The notes under the pieces were generated by a model. The model was not told where the DNA came from. It made no database searches and saw only the letters and a program-made list of their open reading frames with translations. Source: Pseudomonadota bacterium (GTDB lineage: Bacteria > Pseudomonadota > Gammaproteobacteria > Burkholderiales > SG8-39). From it: a DNA stretch of 33,455 nucleotides. Below are positions 11,051-23,249 of this stretch, piece by piece. The first letter of the stretch is position 1. Every line of letters begins with the position of its first letter. Both the position numbers and the translations under genes were made by a program. The stretch spans positions 1 to 33,455 of the forward strand of contig JAJZPQ010000038.1 of assembly GCA_021811085.1 (NCBI GenBank). The letters are read 5' to 3'.

Positions 11051-11697
11051 AGCACGCGTTCCCGCAGGCTTGCCGCATCCATTTCGATCAGCGCCAGATG
11101 CCGCGCTCCATCCAAGCCCGGCACCGCGAGCGGCAGTACCTGTTTCACTTTGAATCCTGGAGGCAGCTTGTCGATTTCCTCATACGGGTGCAGTCCCTTC
11201 ATCGCCGCGAACATCCCGCCCGGCGCGAGCAGATGCTGCGTCATGCGCACGAACTCGCCCATGTCGGAGAACGCGCGTGAAATGATTACATCGAAGCGCT
11301 GGTCCGTGTGCCAGGATTCCACGCGCTCGGCGCAGACCGCCACATTCTTCAGCTTCAGTTCCATCACCGCCTGGTTCAGGAACGCCGCCTTCTTGTGATT
11401 GCTGTCGAGCAGGGTCACCTGCATGGCCGGCTGCGCGAGCGCGAGCGGAATGCCGGGCAATCCGGCGCCGCTGCCCACATCGAGCAGGCGCTTAGCATGC
11501 AGATGCGGCGCCACCGCCAGACTGTCGAGCAGGTGATGGCTCACCATTTTTCCCGGTTCGCGTATGGCGGTGAGGTTGTACACCCGGTTCCATTTTTCGA
11601 TGAGCGCGAGGTAATCGCGCAAGCTTTGCTGGATCTCGGGCGCGAGCGTCAATCCCAGCGCAAGCAGCCCGCGTTGCAGCTGATCGGCCGTATTCAT
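11047..11697 (-). CDS. rsmG: 16S rRNA (guanine527-N7)-methyltransferase RsmG (GidB)
   Basis: 216 aa, family-typical. RsmG adds the N7-methyl group to G527 of 16S rRNA using SAM. NLTAI at residues 41-45 and the SAM motif [16 protein letters not shown] at 71-86 are conserved, as are [12 protein letters not shown] and VISRAFSDM. It overlaps mnmG upstream and parA downstream by ATGA tetranucleotides, which suggests translational coupling. This order is common near the bacterial origin. Confidence 0.97.
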   Translation of the reverse strand: MNTADQLQRGLLALGLTLAPEIQQSLRDYLALIEKWNRVYNLTAIREPGKMVSHHLLDSLAVAPHLHAKRLLDVGSGAGLPGIPLALAQPAMQVTLLDSNHKKAAFLNQAVMELKLKNVAVCAERVESWHTDQRFDVIISRAFSDMGEFVRMTQHLLAPGGMFAAMKGLHPYEEIDKLPPGFKVKQVLPLAVPGLDGARHLALIEMDAASLRERVL

Positions 11698-13628
11698 GCT
11701 GCGGGGCGCTCGGTCCTGGCAGCCGACTTGGCCGACGATTCTGGCTTAGCCGCGGTGTCGAAGCCGCGCTTCAGATGGACCAGCAGCAAGGAAATCGCGG
11801 CCGGGGTCAGACCCGAGATGCGCGAGGCCTGGCCTATGGTTTCCGGTTTGTGTTGTTCGAGTTTTTGCTGCACTTCCTTGGACAGGCCGCGCACCGTGCG
11901 ATAGTCGAGATCGCGCGGCAGCGCCGTCGCCTCGTATTGCTCGCGCCGCAGCACCTCGTCGCGCTGACGCGCGATGTAACCGTCGTATTTGACCTGGATC
12001 TCGACTTGCTCGGCCACCACCGGATCAAGCACGGCTTCGCCCGCACCGGGCAGGGACATCAGACTGGCATAGCTCACATCCGGGCGGCGCAACAGATCAG
12101 TGAGTGCATACTCTCTTTCTATCCCTTTACCTAAAACCCTCTCCGCGTCGACCTCCGGGAGGATCTTGGGATTGATCCAGGTCGATTTGAGCCGCTCCAA
12201 CTCCCGCGCAACGGCTTCGCGCTTGCGCTCGAACGCCTCCCAGCGCGCGTCGTCGATCAAACCCAGGCCGCGCCCGATTTCGGTCAGGCGCATGTCCGCA
12301 TTGTCTTCGCGCAGCATCAGGCGATACTCGGCGCGGCTGGTGAACATGCGGTAGGGCTCGGATACGCCGCGCGTGATGAGGTCGTCGACCAGCACGCCGA
12401 TGTAAGCCTGGTCGCGGCGCGGACACCAGCCTTCCCGGCCCTGCGCCTGCAAGGCGGCGTTAATCCCGGCGAGGAGCCCCTGGGCCGCCGCCTCCTCATA
12501 GCCGGTGGTGCCGTTGATCTGGCCGGCGAAAAACAGCCCGGCGATCGCCTTGGTTTCCAGCGTGGATCGGAGTCCGCGCGGATCGAAGTAGTCGTACTCG
12601 ATCGCGTAGCCGGGGCGCAGGATATGCGCCCGTTCCAGGCCCTTGATCGAGCGCACCAGTTTCAATTGCACATCGAACGGCAGGCTGGTCGAAATGCCGT
12701 TGGGATAGAACTCGTTGGTCGTGAGACCTTCGGGCTCGAGGAAAATCTGGTGGCTGGCCTTGCCGGCGAAGCGGTGTATCTTGTCTTCGATCGACGGACA
12801 GTAGCGCGGGCCCACACCTTCGATCACGCCGGTGTACATCGGCGAGCGGTCCAGGCCGCCGCGGATGATTTCGTGCGTGCGCGCATTGGTATGCGTGATC
12901 CAACAGGGCAGCTGCCGCGGGTGCAGCTCACGCCGGCCCATATAGGAAAACACCGGCGCCGGATCATCGCCCGGCTGCTCCTGCATCGAGGAGAAATCGA
13001 TGCTACGGCCGTGGATGCGCGGCGGCGTCCCGGTTTTCAACCGGCCTACCGGAAGCTTCAGTTCGCGCAGCCGCGCCGCCAGGCTGATCGAGGGCGGATC
13101 ACCCGCCCTGCCCGCCTGGAAATTGCTCATGCCGACGTGAATCAACCCGGACAGGAACGTGCCCGTGGTCAGGACCACGGCGCGCGCGCTGAAGCGGATA
13201 CCCAGCTGCGTCACCACGCCGCTGACCCGGTCGCCTTCTAGCACCAGATCGTCCACCGCCTGCTGGAACAGGGTCAGGTGCGGCTGGTTCTCCAGGCGCG
13301 CACGGATTGCCTGCTTGTACAGCAGCCGGTCGGCCTGGGCGCGCGTGGCGCGCACCGCCGCCCCCTTGCTCGAATTGAGGATGCGGAACTGGATGCCGGC
13401 CTCGTCCGTGGCGATGGCCATGGCGCCGCCGAGCGCGTCGACCTCCTTGACCAGATGCCCCTTGCCGATGCCGCCGATCGACGGATTGCAGGACATCTGC
13501 CCCAGCGTCTCGATGTTGTGCGTGAGCAGCAGCGTATTGCAGCCGGCGCGGGCGGCAGCGAGCGCGGCTTCGGTTCCGGCATGCCCGCCGCCAACCACAA
13601 TCACGTCGAATTCGCTGGGGAACTGCAT
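11694..13628 (-). CDS. mnmG: tRNA uridine-5-carboxymethylaminomethyl modification enzyme MnmG (GidA)
   Basis: 644 aa from ATG 13628. With MnmE, it installs the 5-(carboxymethyl)aminomethyl group at wobble uridine 34. The N-terminus [23 protein letters not shown] is the FAD dinucleotide-binding motif (GGGHAG at 13-18). [32 protein letters not shown] and [26 protein letters not shown] are MnmG signatures. The open frame extends much further upstream, but that part overlaps the parS region and livF antisense and is not protein-like; 644 aa is the usual family length. The partner mnmE is 8 kb away on the same strand rather than adjacent. Confidence 0.98.
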   Translation of the reverse strand: MQFPSEFDVIVVGGGHAGTEAALAAARAGCNTLLLTHNIETLGQMSCNPSIGGIGKGHLVKEVDALGGAMAIATDEAGIQFRILNSSKGAAVRATRAQADRLLYKQAIRARLENQPHLTLFQQAVDDLVLEGDRVSGVVTQLGIRFSARAVVLTTGTFLSGLIHVGMSNFQAGRAGDPPSISLAARLRELKLPVGRLKTGTPPRIHGRSIDFSSMQEQPGDDPAPVFSYMGRRELHPRQLPCWITHTNARTHEIIRGGLDRSPMYTGVIEGVGPRYCPSIEDKIHRFAGKASHQIFLEPEGLTTNEFYPNGISTSLPFDVQLKLVRSIKGLERAHILRPGYAIEYDYFDPRGLRSTLETKAIAGLFFAGQINGTTGYEEAAAQGLLAGINAALQAQGREGWCPRRDQAYIGVLVDDLITRGVSEPYRMFTSRAEYRLMLREDNADMRLTEIGRGLGLIDDARWEAFERKREAVARELERLKSTWINPKILPEVDAERVLGKGIEREYALTDLLRRPDVSYASLMSLPGAGEAVLDPVVAEQVEIQVKYDGYIARQRDEVLRREQYEATALPRDLDYRTVRGLSKEVQQKLEQHKPETIGQASRISGLTPAAISLLLVHLKRGFDTAAKPESSAKSAARTERPAA

Positions 13629-13656
13629 ACGTCCGCTGCGCTGCCAAAGAGGCGCG

Positions 13657-13685
13657 ATTCTACGCTGATTTCCCTTAAACCGTAA
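13657..13685 (-). promoter_or_regulatory. Candidate promoter of the mnmG-rsmG-parAB operon
   Basis: On the minus strand TAGAAT (13662-13657) is a good -10 element. A poor -35 candidate TTACGG lies 17 bp upstream (13685-13680). One parS site starts 6 bp upstream of that -35, so ParB bound at parS could affect this promoter. The -10 is the persuasive part. Confidence 0.4.
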
Positions 13686-13690
13686 GGCGC

Positions 13691-13706
13691 TGTTCCACGT
13701 GGAACA
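13691..13706. promoter_or_regulatory. parS centromere site 1
   Basis: TGTTCCACGTGGAACA, a perfect 16-bp palindrome, one base different per half-site from the common bacterial parS consensus TGTTTCACGTGAAACA. It lies in the intergenic region upstream of mnmG, within the mnmG-rsmG-parA-parB locus. Confidence 0.93.
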
Positions 13707-13788
13707 AAGTGAAAATGAGCGCGGTCTGGCCGGTGACAGGGAGCGGCGGCGGCGGCCGGAATTTGCGGAGAAGGACGCGTCTCGTGTT

Positions 13789-13804
13789 TGTTCCACGTGG
13801 AACA
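13789..13804. promoter_or_regulatory. parS centromere site 2
   Basis: A second identical copy of TGTTCCACGTGGAACA, 98 bp from the first, extended by one base pair on each side to an 18-bp palindrome. The two copies occupy the gap between mnmG and livF. Two sites at one locus are typical nucleation points for the ParB clamp. Confidence 0.93.
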
Positions 13805-13840
13805 AGCTGACGCGGGCATGCCCCTCCGCGGCGCGCCGAT

Positions 13841-16328
<2,488 letters not shown>

Positions 16329-16332
<4 letters not shown>

Positions 16333-17369
16333 TCCTCTTCCTCTTCGATATGATGGGTAGTAAAAGAGCGCCAGATCAGTACCGGGATGATCAAGGTGAA
16401 CACGATCACCTCTTTGTACGCGCTGGCCCAGAACGAAGCGTAGGCTTCGAGCAAACCAACCAGCAGCGCGCCTGCGGCCGCAATCGGATAACTCATCAGG
16501 CCGCCCACGATCGCGCCTACAAAGCCCTTCAAACCGACGAGGAAGCCCGAATCGTAGTAAATGGTGGTGATGGGCGCGACCAGGATACCGGAGAGCGCAC
16601 CGATCAGAGCCGCCAAGGTGAAACTCAGCTTGCCCGCCATGGCCGGAGATACGCCCACCAGACGTGCACCGACGCGGTTGATGGCGGTGGCGCGCAGCGC
16701 CTTGCCGTAAATGGTGTGCTCGAAGAACAACAGCAGGGCGACGATCAAGGCCAGGCTCGCGCCCATCACCCACAGGCTTTGCCCGGAAATGTTGAGCACG
16801 CCCAGCTTCCACTGCGCGTCGGAGAATGGCGGCGTGCGCGAACCCTCGGCGCCGAAGAATACCAAGCCGAGTCCGGTCATGGCGAAATGCACCGCGACCG
16901 AGATAATCAGCAGCACCAGTACCGAGGCATTGGCCAACGGCTGGTAGGCCAGTCGGTAGACCATGGGGCCCAGCGGCACGACCAGCACGAGTGTGAGCAA
17001 TATTTGTAGTGTGAGCGCTGGCTTCTGCGGAGCGGCCCACCATGCAAGCGAAAGCAATGCCACAGGAATAATGATGAACTTGAACAGTATCGCCGGAATC
17101 CGCCGTGCCAGGCCCAGGCGCAAAGCCTGCGCCAACTCCACGACCGCGACGGCCAAGCCGACGCCCAGCAGCAGCCAGGCCGTACCGGGCAGCTTCCCCA
17201 GCTGCAGGCCGGCCAGGGTGAGCGCGCCATAGGCGACAAACTCGCCCTGCGGTATGAATATCACCCGCGTCACCGCAAACACCAATACCAAGGCGAGCGC
17301 GAGCAGCGCGTAGATCGCGCCGTTGGTCAGGCCGTCCTGAATCAGAAAAAGGGCAATCTCTGTGTTCAA
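16329..17369 (-). CDS. livH: Branched-chain amino-acid-type ABC transporter permease LivH
   Basis: 346 aa hydrophobic permease. The N-terminus [30 protein letters not shown] and [15 protein letters not shown] are LivH hallmarks. [19 protein letters not shown] is the coupling-loop motif, followed by [21 protein letters not shown]. The start is TTG at 17369: an in-frame TAA lies 12 bases upstream and no ATG or GTG gives a better N-terminus. No clear ribosome binding site precedes it. The insertion between residues about 60 and 130 makes it longer than E. coli LivH. It is the first gene of livH-livMG-livF. No periplasmic binding-protein gene lies in this window, so the binding protein must be elsewhere. 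Confidence 0.92.
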
Positions 17370-17420
17370 ATCTGCGGCTTAGTCAGCATCGCCCGGAACA
17401 GTTTCGAGCTTTGGCGCACA

Positions 17421-17540
17421 TTATTTCATCAATCCCGATTCTCTGAAGTAAGGAATTGCGCCAGGATGCAGCGGCATCGTATTGCCGACCGGCATCCATG
17501 CTCTGCTGATGTGCGCCAGCGCGGGGTGCGAGCGCTTAGA
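17421..17540 (-). pseudogene. Remnant of a TAXI-family TRAP transporter solute-binding protein (C-terminal fragment)
   Basis: The 229-bp gap between the aminotransferase and livH contains a 39-codon frame, bounded upstream by an in-frame TGA and ending in TAA at 17423-17421. It encodes SHPALAHISRAW and MPLHPGAIPYFRESGLMK. The PLHPGA..YFRE.G pattern followed directly by a stop is what I recall of the C-terminus of TAXI-family TRAP solute receptors, and a preceding SHPAL motif fits. There is no start codon with a ribosome binding site and no upstream part of the gene in any frame, so this is most likely the stump left by a deletion. Assignment is from memory of the family; no search was run. 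Confidence 0.55.
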
Positions 17541-17598
17541 TCACGGCCTGACCATTAACGGAAATGCTCGTCGCGCATTGTACGGGTGCAGATCCTGG

Positions 17599-18927
17599 CT
17601 ATTGGGCCGCAATAACCTCATCGATCGAGCGCGCAAGCTTGTCTACGGCCTCGTCCAGCTGCGCTTCGCTGATGATGTAAGGCGGGGCGAGCAGCACATG
17701 GTCACCTGCCACTCCGTCCGCCGTACCACCCATCGGATAGCACATCAACCCGTTTTCCAGCGCGCGCTGCGTGAGCAGGGTGTTGATTCTGCGTTGCGGA
17801 TCGAACGGCCGTTTGCTCGCGCGTTCTTCCACCAGTTCCACCGCCCAGAACAGTCCGCGGCCGCGAATCTCGCCTACGTGCGCATGCGCGCCCAAGCGTG
17901 CGCGCAACCTCGTTTCGAGTCCGGCGCCGCGTTCGCGCACCTGGGCCAATAGCCCGCGCTGCTTGATTGCGCACTGCACCGCCAGCGCGCCGGCGCAGGC
18001 GGTGGCGTGTCCGGTATAAGTGTGGCCGTGCTGGAAGAAACCCGAGCCATTCACCACAGCGTCATAGATTTTCGCGCTTGCAAGCAGCGCGCCTATGGGC
18101 TGATAGCCCGCGCCCAGGCTCTTGCCTATGCATAGGAGATCGGGTGCCACAGCCTCCTGCTCACAGGCATAGAGCGTGCCGCAGCGACCCATGCCGCACA
18201 TCACTTCGTCCAGGATCAGCAAGATGCCGTACTTGTCGCAAACTGCGCGCACGCCCGCAAAATAACCCGGCACCGGCGTGACGCAGCCCAGCGTCGCTCC
18301 GGCCACGGTCTCCGCGACAAAGGCAAGCACCTGCTCCGGCCCCAGTCGCCGCACTTCCTGCTCCAGCTCGCGCACCAAGCGCTGTCCATACGCCGCGTCG
18401 TCCTCACCCTGCCGCTTGCCGCGATAGCTGTAACAGGGCGCGACATACGAGACCTGCAGCGGCAGCGGCTCGAACTGCTTGCGCCGCCGCGTGTTGCCGC
18501 CGGTTGCGAGCGCGCCCAGTGTGTTGCCGTGGTAACTCTGCTGGCGCGCGATCACCCGGCTGCGTCGCGGTTGACCGATCTCGACGAAATACTGGCGCGC
18601 GAGCTTGAGCGCCGCCTCCACCGCCTCCGAACCGCCGGAGCAGAAATACACCCGCTCTATCCCCGCAGGCGCATGCTCTATCAGTTCGCAGGACAGCCCT
18701 TCCATGGGCTTGTTGGTGAAAAACGAAGTATGTGCAAACGGCAACCGGTCCAGCTGCGCTTTGATTGCCTCGATTACCTCGCGATCGTTGTGCCCCAGGC
18801 AGGATACGGCGGCACCGCCGCAGGCATCCAGGTAGCGCTTGCCGTCGCGGTCGATGATGTAGGGCCCGTCACCACTGACGGCCACCGGATATTTGTGTTT
18901 TGGATTGCGGTGGAAAACCTGACCCAT
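17599..18927 (-). CDS. Class III PLP-dependent aminotransferase, substrate unknown
   Basis: 442 aa, cytoplasmic fold-type I aminotransferase of the omega (class III) subgroup. FCSGGSEAVEAALKLARQY (95-113) binds the PLP phosphate. LILDEVMCGMGR (238-248) carries Asp240, which contacts the pyridine nitrogen. IGKSLGAGYQPIGA (267-280) has the Schiff-base lysine Lys269; relatives usually have AKG(L/I) there, so GKS is a mild variant. GHTYTGHATACAGAL follows as expected. Amino donor and acceptor cannot be told; related proteins are often annotated only as aspartate aminotransferase family. It starts 12 bp after the pckG stop and is probably in the same operon, suggesting a role in amino-acid catabolism feeding gluconeogenesis. 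Confidence 0.9.
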   Translation of the reverse strand: MGQVFHRNPKHKYPVAVSGDGPYIIDRDGKRYLDACGGAAVSCLGHNDREVIEAIKAQLDRLPFAHTSFFTNKPMEGLSCELIEHAPAGIERVYFCSGGSEAVEAALKLARQYFVEIGQPRRSRVIARQQSYHGNTLGALATGGNTRRRKQFEPLPLQVSYVAPCYSYRGKRQGEDDAAYGQRLVRELEQEVRRLGPEQVLAFVAETVAGATLGCVTPVPGYFAGVRAVCDKYGILLILDEVMCGMGRCGTLYACEQEAVAPDLLCIGKSLGAGYQPIGALLASAKIYDAVVNGSGFFQHGHTYTGHATACAGALAVQCAIKQRGLLAQVRERGAGLETRLRARLGAHAHVGEIRGRGLFWAVELVEERASKRPFDPQRRINTLLTQRALENGLMCYPMGGTADGVAGDHVLLAPPYIISEAQLDEAVDKLARSIDEVIAAQ

Positions 18928-18939
18928 GAAAGCTCGATC

Positions 18940-20772
18940 TCAGGGCGCGAGCCTGGTCTCCAGCAGCTGGCGTTCCAGCACCAGGGCTTGCGGCAGCTTG
19001 TCCTCGAGCTTGGCGAACAGTTCGTCATGCAGCTTCAGCTCGCGCTCCCAGGCACCCCGATCGATGTTGGTGACGCTTGCATATTTGTCGGCGCCGAATT
19101 CCAGTCCCTGCCAATGCAGATCCCCGAATTCCGGCATCCAGCCCAGCGGCGTTTCGATCGCATGCGCGTGCCCCTGGCAGCGCCCCACGATCCAGCTCAG
19201 CACACGCATGTTTTCGCCGAAGCCGGGCCAGACGAACTTGCCGTTGGCGTCCTTGCGAAACCAGTTGACCTGGAATATGTGCGGCGGCCGGCTCACTTTC
19301 TTGCCCACTGCGAGCCAGTGCTGGAAATAATCGCCCATGTGATAGCCGCAGAAAGCGATCATCGCAAACGGGTCGCGGCGCACGACGCCGACCTGGCCGA
19401 CGATGGCTGCAGTCGTTTCCGAACCCATGGTTGCGGCTTTGTACACCCCGTCCTCCCAGTTGAAGGCCTCGACCACCAGCGGCGCCGTATCGGAGCGCCG
19501 TCCGCCGAACAGGAAGGCGGAGATCGGCAGGCCGTCCGGGTCATCCCAAGCCGGATCGAGCGAGGGGCAATTCGTCGCCGGGACGGTAAAGCGCGAGTTC
19601 GGATGCGCCGCATTGCGTCCGCAGCCCGGAGTCCATTCCTTGCCGGTCCAGTCGGTGAGCCGTGCCGGGGGCGTATCGGTCATGCCTTCCCACCACACGT
19701 CGCCTTCGGGCGTCTCGGCGACATTGGTGAAAATCGTGTCGCGCTCGATCGACTTCATGCAATTGGGATTGCTGTGCACATTGGTGCCAGGCGCGACGCC
19801 GAAATACCCGGCCTCGGGATTGATCGCGTAGAACTTGCCGTCCTCGTGCGGTTTGATCCAGGCTATGTCCTCGCCCACGGTCTCCACTTTCCAGCCTTCG
19901 AAGCCCTTGGGGGGGACCAGCATCGCCAGATTGGTCTTGCCGCACGCGCTGGGAAAAGCGGCTGCGACATAATTCTTTTGTCCCTGCGGATTGGTGATCC
20001 CCAGGATCAGCATATGCTCGGCCAGCCAGCCTTGGTCGCGCGCCATGACCGAGGCGATGCGCAGCGCCAGGCATTTCTTGCCCAGCAGCGCATTGCCGCC
20101 GTAGCCCGAGCCATAGGACCAGATTTCGCGCGTCTCGGGAAAATGCACGATCCATTTTTCCGCATTGCAGGGCCAGCGCGCGGAGCGTTCGCCAGCTGCC
20201 AGCGGCGCGCCCACGGAATGCATGCAAGGGACGAAATTGCCGTCCTTGTCGAGCACATCGAACACTGCCCTGCCCATGCGCGTCATGATCTTCATGCTCA
20301 CGACCACATAGGGGGAGTCTGAGAGCTCGACGCCGATATGCGCGATGGGCGACCCCAGCGGACCCATGGAGAACGGCACTACGTACATGGTGCGTCCGCG
20401 CATGCAGCCGTCGAACAGGCGTCCTAGCGTGCCGCGCATTTCCGCCGGCGCAATCCAGTTGTTGGTCGGGCCCGCATCTTCCTGCTTTTCGCTGCAGATG
20501 AAGGTGCGCTCCTCGACCCGCGCGACGTCGGACGGGTCCGACAAAGCAAGGTAGCTGCTGGGGCGCAGCTTGGGATTGAGGCGTTTCATCATTCCAGAGG
20601 CGACCATTTCCTGGCACAGGCGCTCGTATTCTTCCTGCGAACCGTCGCACCAGACGATGCGATCCGGCTTGACGAGTTGCGCCATCTGCGCTACCCACTC
20701 CTTTACGCCCTGGTGTCTGACCCAATCGGGTACGCCTGCCGCCGCGGCGTTCTTGGCCGTGGTTGTGCTCAT
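18940..20772 (-). CDS. pckG: Phosphoenolpyruvate carboxykinase (GTP)
   Basis: 610 aa from ATG 20772, the length of GTP-type PEPCK. It converts oxaloacetate and GTP to phosphoenolpyruvate, GDP and CO2, the entry to gluconeogenesis from C4 acids. The P-loop-like kinase motif FPSACGKTN is at 273-281, with the reactive cysteine Cys277. The segments [22 protein letters not shown] (220-241) and [12 protein letters not shown] are diagnostic of the GTP form; the ATP form is shorter and different. [10 protein letters not shown] and [10 protein letters not shown] near the C-terminus bind the guanine and support the call. In-frame codons upstream of 20772 are not conserved. The aminotransferase gene follows by 12 bp. 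Confidence 0.97.
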   Translation of the reverse strand: MSTTTAKNAAAAGVPDWVRHQGVKEWVAQMAQLVKPDRIVWCDGSQEEYERLCQEMVASGMMKRLNPKLRPSSYLALSDPSDVARVEERTFICSEKQEDAGPTNNWIAPAEMRGTLGRLFDGCMRGRTMYVVPFSMGPLGSPIAHIGVELSDSPYVVVSMKIMTRMGRAVFDVLDKDGNFVPCMHSVGAPLAAGERSARWPCNAEKWIVHFPETREIWSYGSGYGGNALLGKKCLALRIASVMARDQGWLAEHMLILGITNPQGQKNYVAAAFPSACGKTNLAMLVPPKGFEGWKVETVGEDIAWIKPHEDGKFYAINPEAGYFGVAPGTNVHSNPNCMKSIERDTIFTNVAETPEGDVWWEGMTDTPPARLTDWTGKEWTPGCGRNAAHPNSRFTVPATNCPSLDPAWDDPDGLPISAFLFGGRRSDTAPLVVEAFNWEDGVYKAATMGSETTAAIVGQVGVVRRDPFAMIAFCGYHMGDYFQHWLAVGKKVSRPPHIFQVNWFRKDANGKFVWPGFGENMRVLSWIVGRCQGHAHAIETPLGWMPEFGDLHWQGLEFGADKYASVTNIDRGAWERELKLHDELFAKLEDKLPQALVLERQLLETRLAP

Positions 20773-20898
20773 AATTTTGCCCGCCTTATTATGGATATAG
20801 CCGGCAGCCATGCGCTCCCACGACGCAGCGGACTGCCGGAAAAAAAGCATTGCATTCTACAACGATCCCCCGCGCGCTGGGCCAGGGTCTGTTGACGT

Positions 20899-21666
20899 TC
20901 AGCCTATGAGCGCGACGATAAACAGGCGCCGGAACGGAAACAGCGTCTTGCCATCGGACCGTCGCGGATAGGCTTCGGCAACCCGGCGTCGATATTCGGC
21001 CTCGAAGGCTGCGCGCGGCTGCGGCGCGAGCGCCGCGAGCAATGGCGCCAGCCAAGTTCCCTTGGTCCACTCCGCCACCGGATTCTCGCCTTCTAGGATT
21101 TGCAGGTATTCGCTCTCCCAGATATCCAGGTGACGGGCTCGCGGCGCGAGCAGATCGTAGTACGCCTCGGGCGCAAGCACGGGCTGCGGCCGCAGCAGCG
21201 CGCCCAAGGCATCGCGCCAGGGCGGGCTGAATGCCAAGTCGTGCATGAGCGTGTGCGAGGGCGCGCCGAAATTGCGCGGCATTTGCACCGCCAACGCGCC
21301 GCCAGCAGCGACTTTGCCGCACAGCCGCGCAAACAGCGCCGGGTGATCGTCCAGCCAGTGCAGCGCCGCGTTGCTATAGACCAGATCGAAGCTTGTCCCT
21401 GGGTTCCACGCCGCAAGGTCGGATTGTTCCCAGCCGATGTCTGCCTCTGCTGCTCTCGCCTCGGCCAGCATCTGCGGCGAGCCATCGACCCCTGTCACGC
21501 GCGCCTGGGGCCAGCGGCTGCGCAATATCCGGGTGACGTTGCCCGTACCGCAGCCCAGGTCGACCACCGTTTGCGGCTGTTCGAGCGGAATCCGTGCGAG
21601 CAGATCCAGCGCCGGGCGCAGCCGCTGTCCGGCGAAACGCGCGTATTGCTGCGGATCCCAGCTCAT
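20899..21666 (-). CDS. tam: Trans-aconitate 2-methyltransferase-like SAM enzyme
   Basis: 255 aa, the size of E. coli Tam. The N-terminus SWDPQQYARFAGQRLRPALDLLARIP and the SAM-binding motif VVDLGCGTGN (34-43) are characteristic. DLVYSNAALHWLDDHPALFARL (about 94-115) and VQMPRNFGAPSHTLMHDLA follow the Tam pattern. Tam methylates trans-aconitate, a spontaneous and inhibitory product of the citrate-cycle intermediate cis-aconitate. The C-terminus FPFRRLFIVALIG matches the family. It lies 126 bp upstream of pckG and 171 bp downstream of mnmE, all on the same strand, and is probably an independent or weakly linked gene. Confidence 0.9.
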   Translation of the reverse strand: MSWDPQQYARFAGQRLRPALDLLARIPLEQPQTVVDLGCGTGNVTRILRSRWPQARVTGVDGSPQMLAEARAAEADIGWEQSDLAAWNPGTSFDLVYSNAALHWLDDHPALFARLCGKVAAGGALAVQMPRNFGAPSHTLMHDLAFSPPWRDALGALLRPQPVLAPEAYYDLLAPRARHLDIWESEYLQILEGENPVAEWTKGTWLAPLLAALAPQPRAAFEAEYRRRVAEAYPRRSDGKTLFPFRRLFIVALIG

Positions 21667-21837
21667 GCCGCGCTCGCGCAGCTCGCAGGGCCGAACAGCG
21701 GCGCATCAGCCCTGTAATGGCAAAGGAAAATGAGCGCAGACGGAATCAACATGACCGTCATCATAATACGCCGCGACTTTGCCGGCGTAGGGCCCGCAGC
21801 GGCACCGCGGGTCGCCGCTTCGGCTCCGAAAGCGCGC
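21667..21837. other. Intergenic region between mnmE and tam
   Basis: 171 bases with no gene. It contains a GC-rich dyad (AGCGGC at 21798-21803 with GCCGCT at 21814-21819, 10-nt loop) just after the mnmE stop, without a T-run, so a weak stop for the mnmE operon at best. A promoter for tam is expected here but I cannot identify one with confidence. Confidence 0.35.
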
Positions 21838-23181
21838 TCACTTGCCGATGCAGAAACGGGAAAAGATTTCCCCCAGCAGATCATCGGCCGCGAATTCGCC
21901 GGTAATGCTATTGAGCTGCTCCTGCGCCAGGCGCAGTTCCTCGGCAAACAGCTCCGGCCGATCAAATTGCCCGCCGGCCCGGGCTGCATGCTGTGCCGCC
22001 AGGCGTAGCGCGGCAAGATGGCGCTCGCGCGCCATGAACAGGTCTTCCGCACCCTGCTGCCAGCCGGCAACCGCCAGCAACTCGGCGCGCAGCAAGTCCA
22101 TGCCCGCGCCGGTCTTGGCCGATAGATGCAAGCTGGTCGCAGTCTGTTCACGTTGCACCAGCGGCGCACTGCCCGCGAGATCTATCTTGTTGTGCACGAA
22201 CAGGCGTCTCACGCCTGCAGGTATGCGTTCCACCAGTGCCAAGTCTTCACGCGTCACCCCGGCGCGCGCATCCACTAGCAACAGCACCACATCGGCCTTG
22301 CCGATTTCGCTCCAGGTGCGCGCGATGCCCAGGCGTTCGACTTCGTCCTGGGTATCGCGCAAGCCCGCCGTGTCGACAATGTTGAGCGGCACGCCGTCGA
22401 TTTGTATCGCCTGGCGCACGCTGTCGCGGGTGGTGCCGGGAATGGCGGTGACGATGGCGAGTTCTTCGCCCGCGAGGCGATTCAGCAAGCTCGACTTGCC
22501 TACGTTCGGCTGGCCTGCCAGCACCACGTGCAAACCGTTGCGCAACAGGCTGCCCTGCCGGCTTTTCGCGAGCGCGCCATCTATTGCCTTGACCAGCCTG
22601 GCGTGGCGCTCCCTGGCGTTAGCCCGGTCCAAAGGATCGAGTTCCTCTTCGGGAAAATCCAGCGTCGCTTCGACCAGCATGCGCAACTCGATCAGCTGGC
22701 GCAGCAGTTCTTCGATCGCGGCGGAGAACTCCCCGCGCAGCGAACGCAGCGCGCAGCGCGCGGCGCTGGCGGTGGCGGCCTCGATCAAATCGGCCACGCT
22801 CTCCGCCTGCGCCAGGTCCAGTTTGTCATTGAGAAATGCGCGGCGGGTGAATTCGCCCGGCTCGGCCAGGCGCGCGCCGAGTCCGAGGCAACGCTGCAGC
22901 AGCATCTGCATTACCACCGGACCGCCATGGCCCTGCAGCTCGAGCACATCTTCGCCGGTATAGGAACGCGGAGCGGGGAAAAAAAGCGCTATGCCCTCGT
23001 CGATGGCAGCGCCGTCCGCATCGCGGAACGCCGTTTTCAAGGCCAGCCGCGCAGCGGGCTGCTCGCCCAGCAGCGCCTGCGCCATGGGCGCCAGGTTTTT
23101 CCCCGACACCCGCACCACGCCTATGCCGCCGCGTCCGGGGGCGGTTGCGATCGCCGCTATCGGGTCGTCGCGCGCGGTCAC
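21838..23181 (-). CDS. mnmE: tRNA modification GTPase MnmE (TrmE)
   Basis: 447 aa, family length. With MnmG it modifies uridine 34 of several tRNAs; GTP hydrolysis drives the reaction. The N-terminal formyl-THF-binding domain starts [20 protein letters not shown]. The G-domain has G1 GQPNVGKSS (223-231), G2 IPGTTRD (248-253), G3 DTAGL (270-274) and G4 NKID. The C-terminus FCIGK (443-447) includes the catalytically important cysteine. The start is GTG at 23181; the N-terminus then matches the family without extension. It follows yidC on the same strand. Confidence 0.98.
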   Translation of the reverse strand: MTARDDPIAAIATAPGRGGIGVVRVSGKNLAPMAQALLGEQPAARLALKTAFRDADGAAIDEGIALFFPAPRSYTGEDVLELQGHGGPVVMQMLLQRCLGLGARLAEPGEFTRRAFLNDKLDLAQAESVADLIEAATASAARCALRSLRGEFSAAIEELLRQLIELRMLVEATLDFPEEELDPLDRANARERHARLVKAIDGALAKSRQGSLLRNGLHVVLAGQPNVGKSSLLNRLAGEELAIVTAIPGTTRDSVRQAIQIDGVPLNIVDTAGLRDTQDEVERLGIARTWSEIGKADVVLLLVDARAGVTREDLALVERIPAGVRRLFVHNKIDLAGSAPLVQREQTATSLHLSAKTGAGMDLLRAELLAVAGWQQGAEDLFMARERHLAALRLAAQHAARAGGQFDRPELFAEELRLAQEQLNSITGEFAADDLLGEIFSRFCIGK

Positions 23182-23249
23182 GGCTCGGCCATTCGAGGCT
23201 GCTGGAATGCGGTCCGCGTCAGCCGCGACGGCCGCAGTCGGTCCTGATC

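Noticed and set aside
16333-17043. In-frame extension of the livM-livG fusion upstream by 237 codons
   Set aside because: It lies inside livH in another frame; the ATGA overlap and LivM N-terminus at 16332 mark the real start.
18529-20322. A 597-codon open frame on the plus strand opposite pckG and the aminotransferase
   Set aside because: It is a shadow of the two minus-strand genes, with the biased composition expected of antisense high-GC frames.
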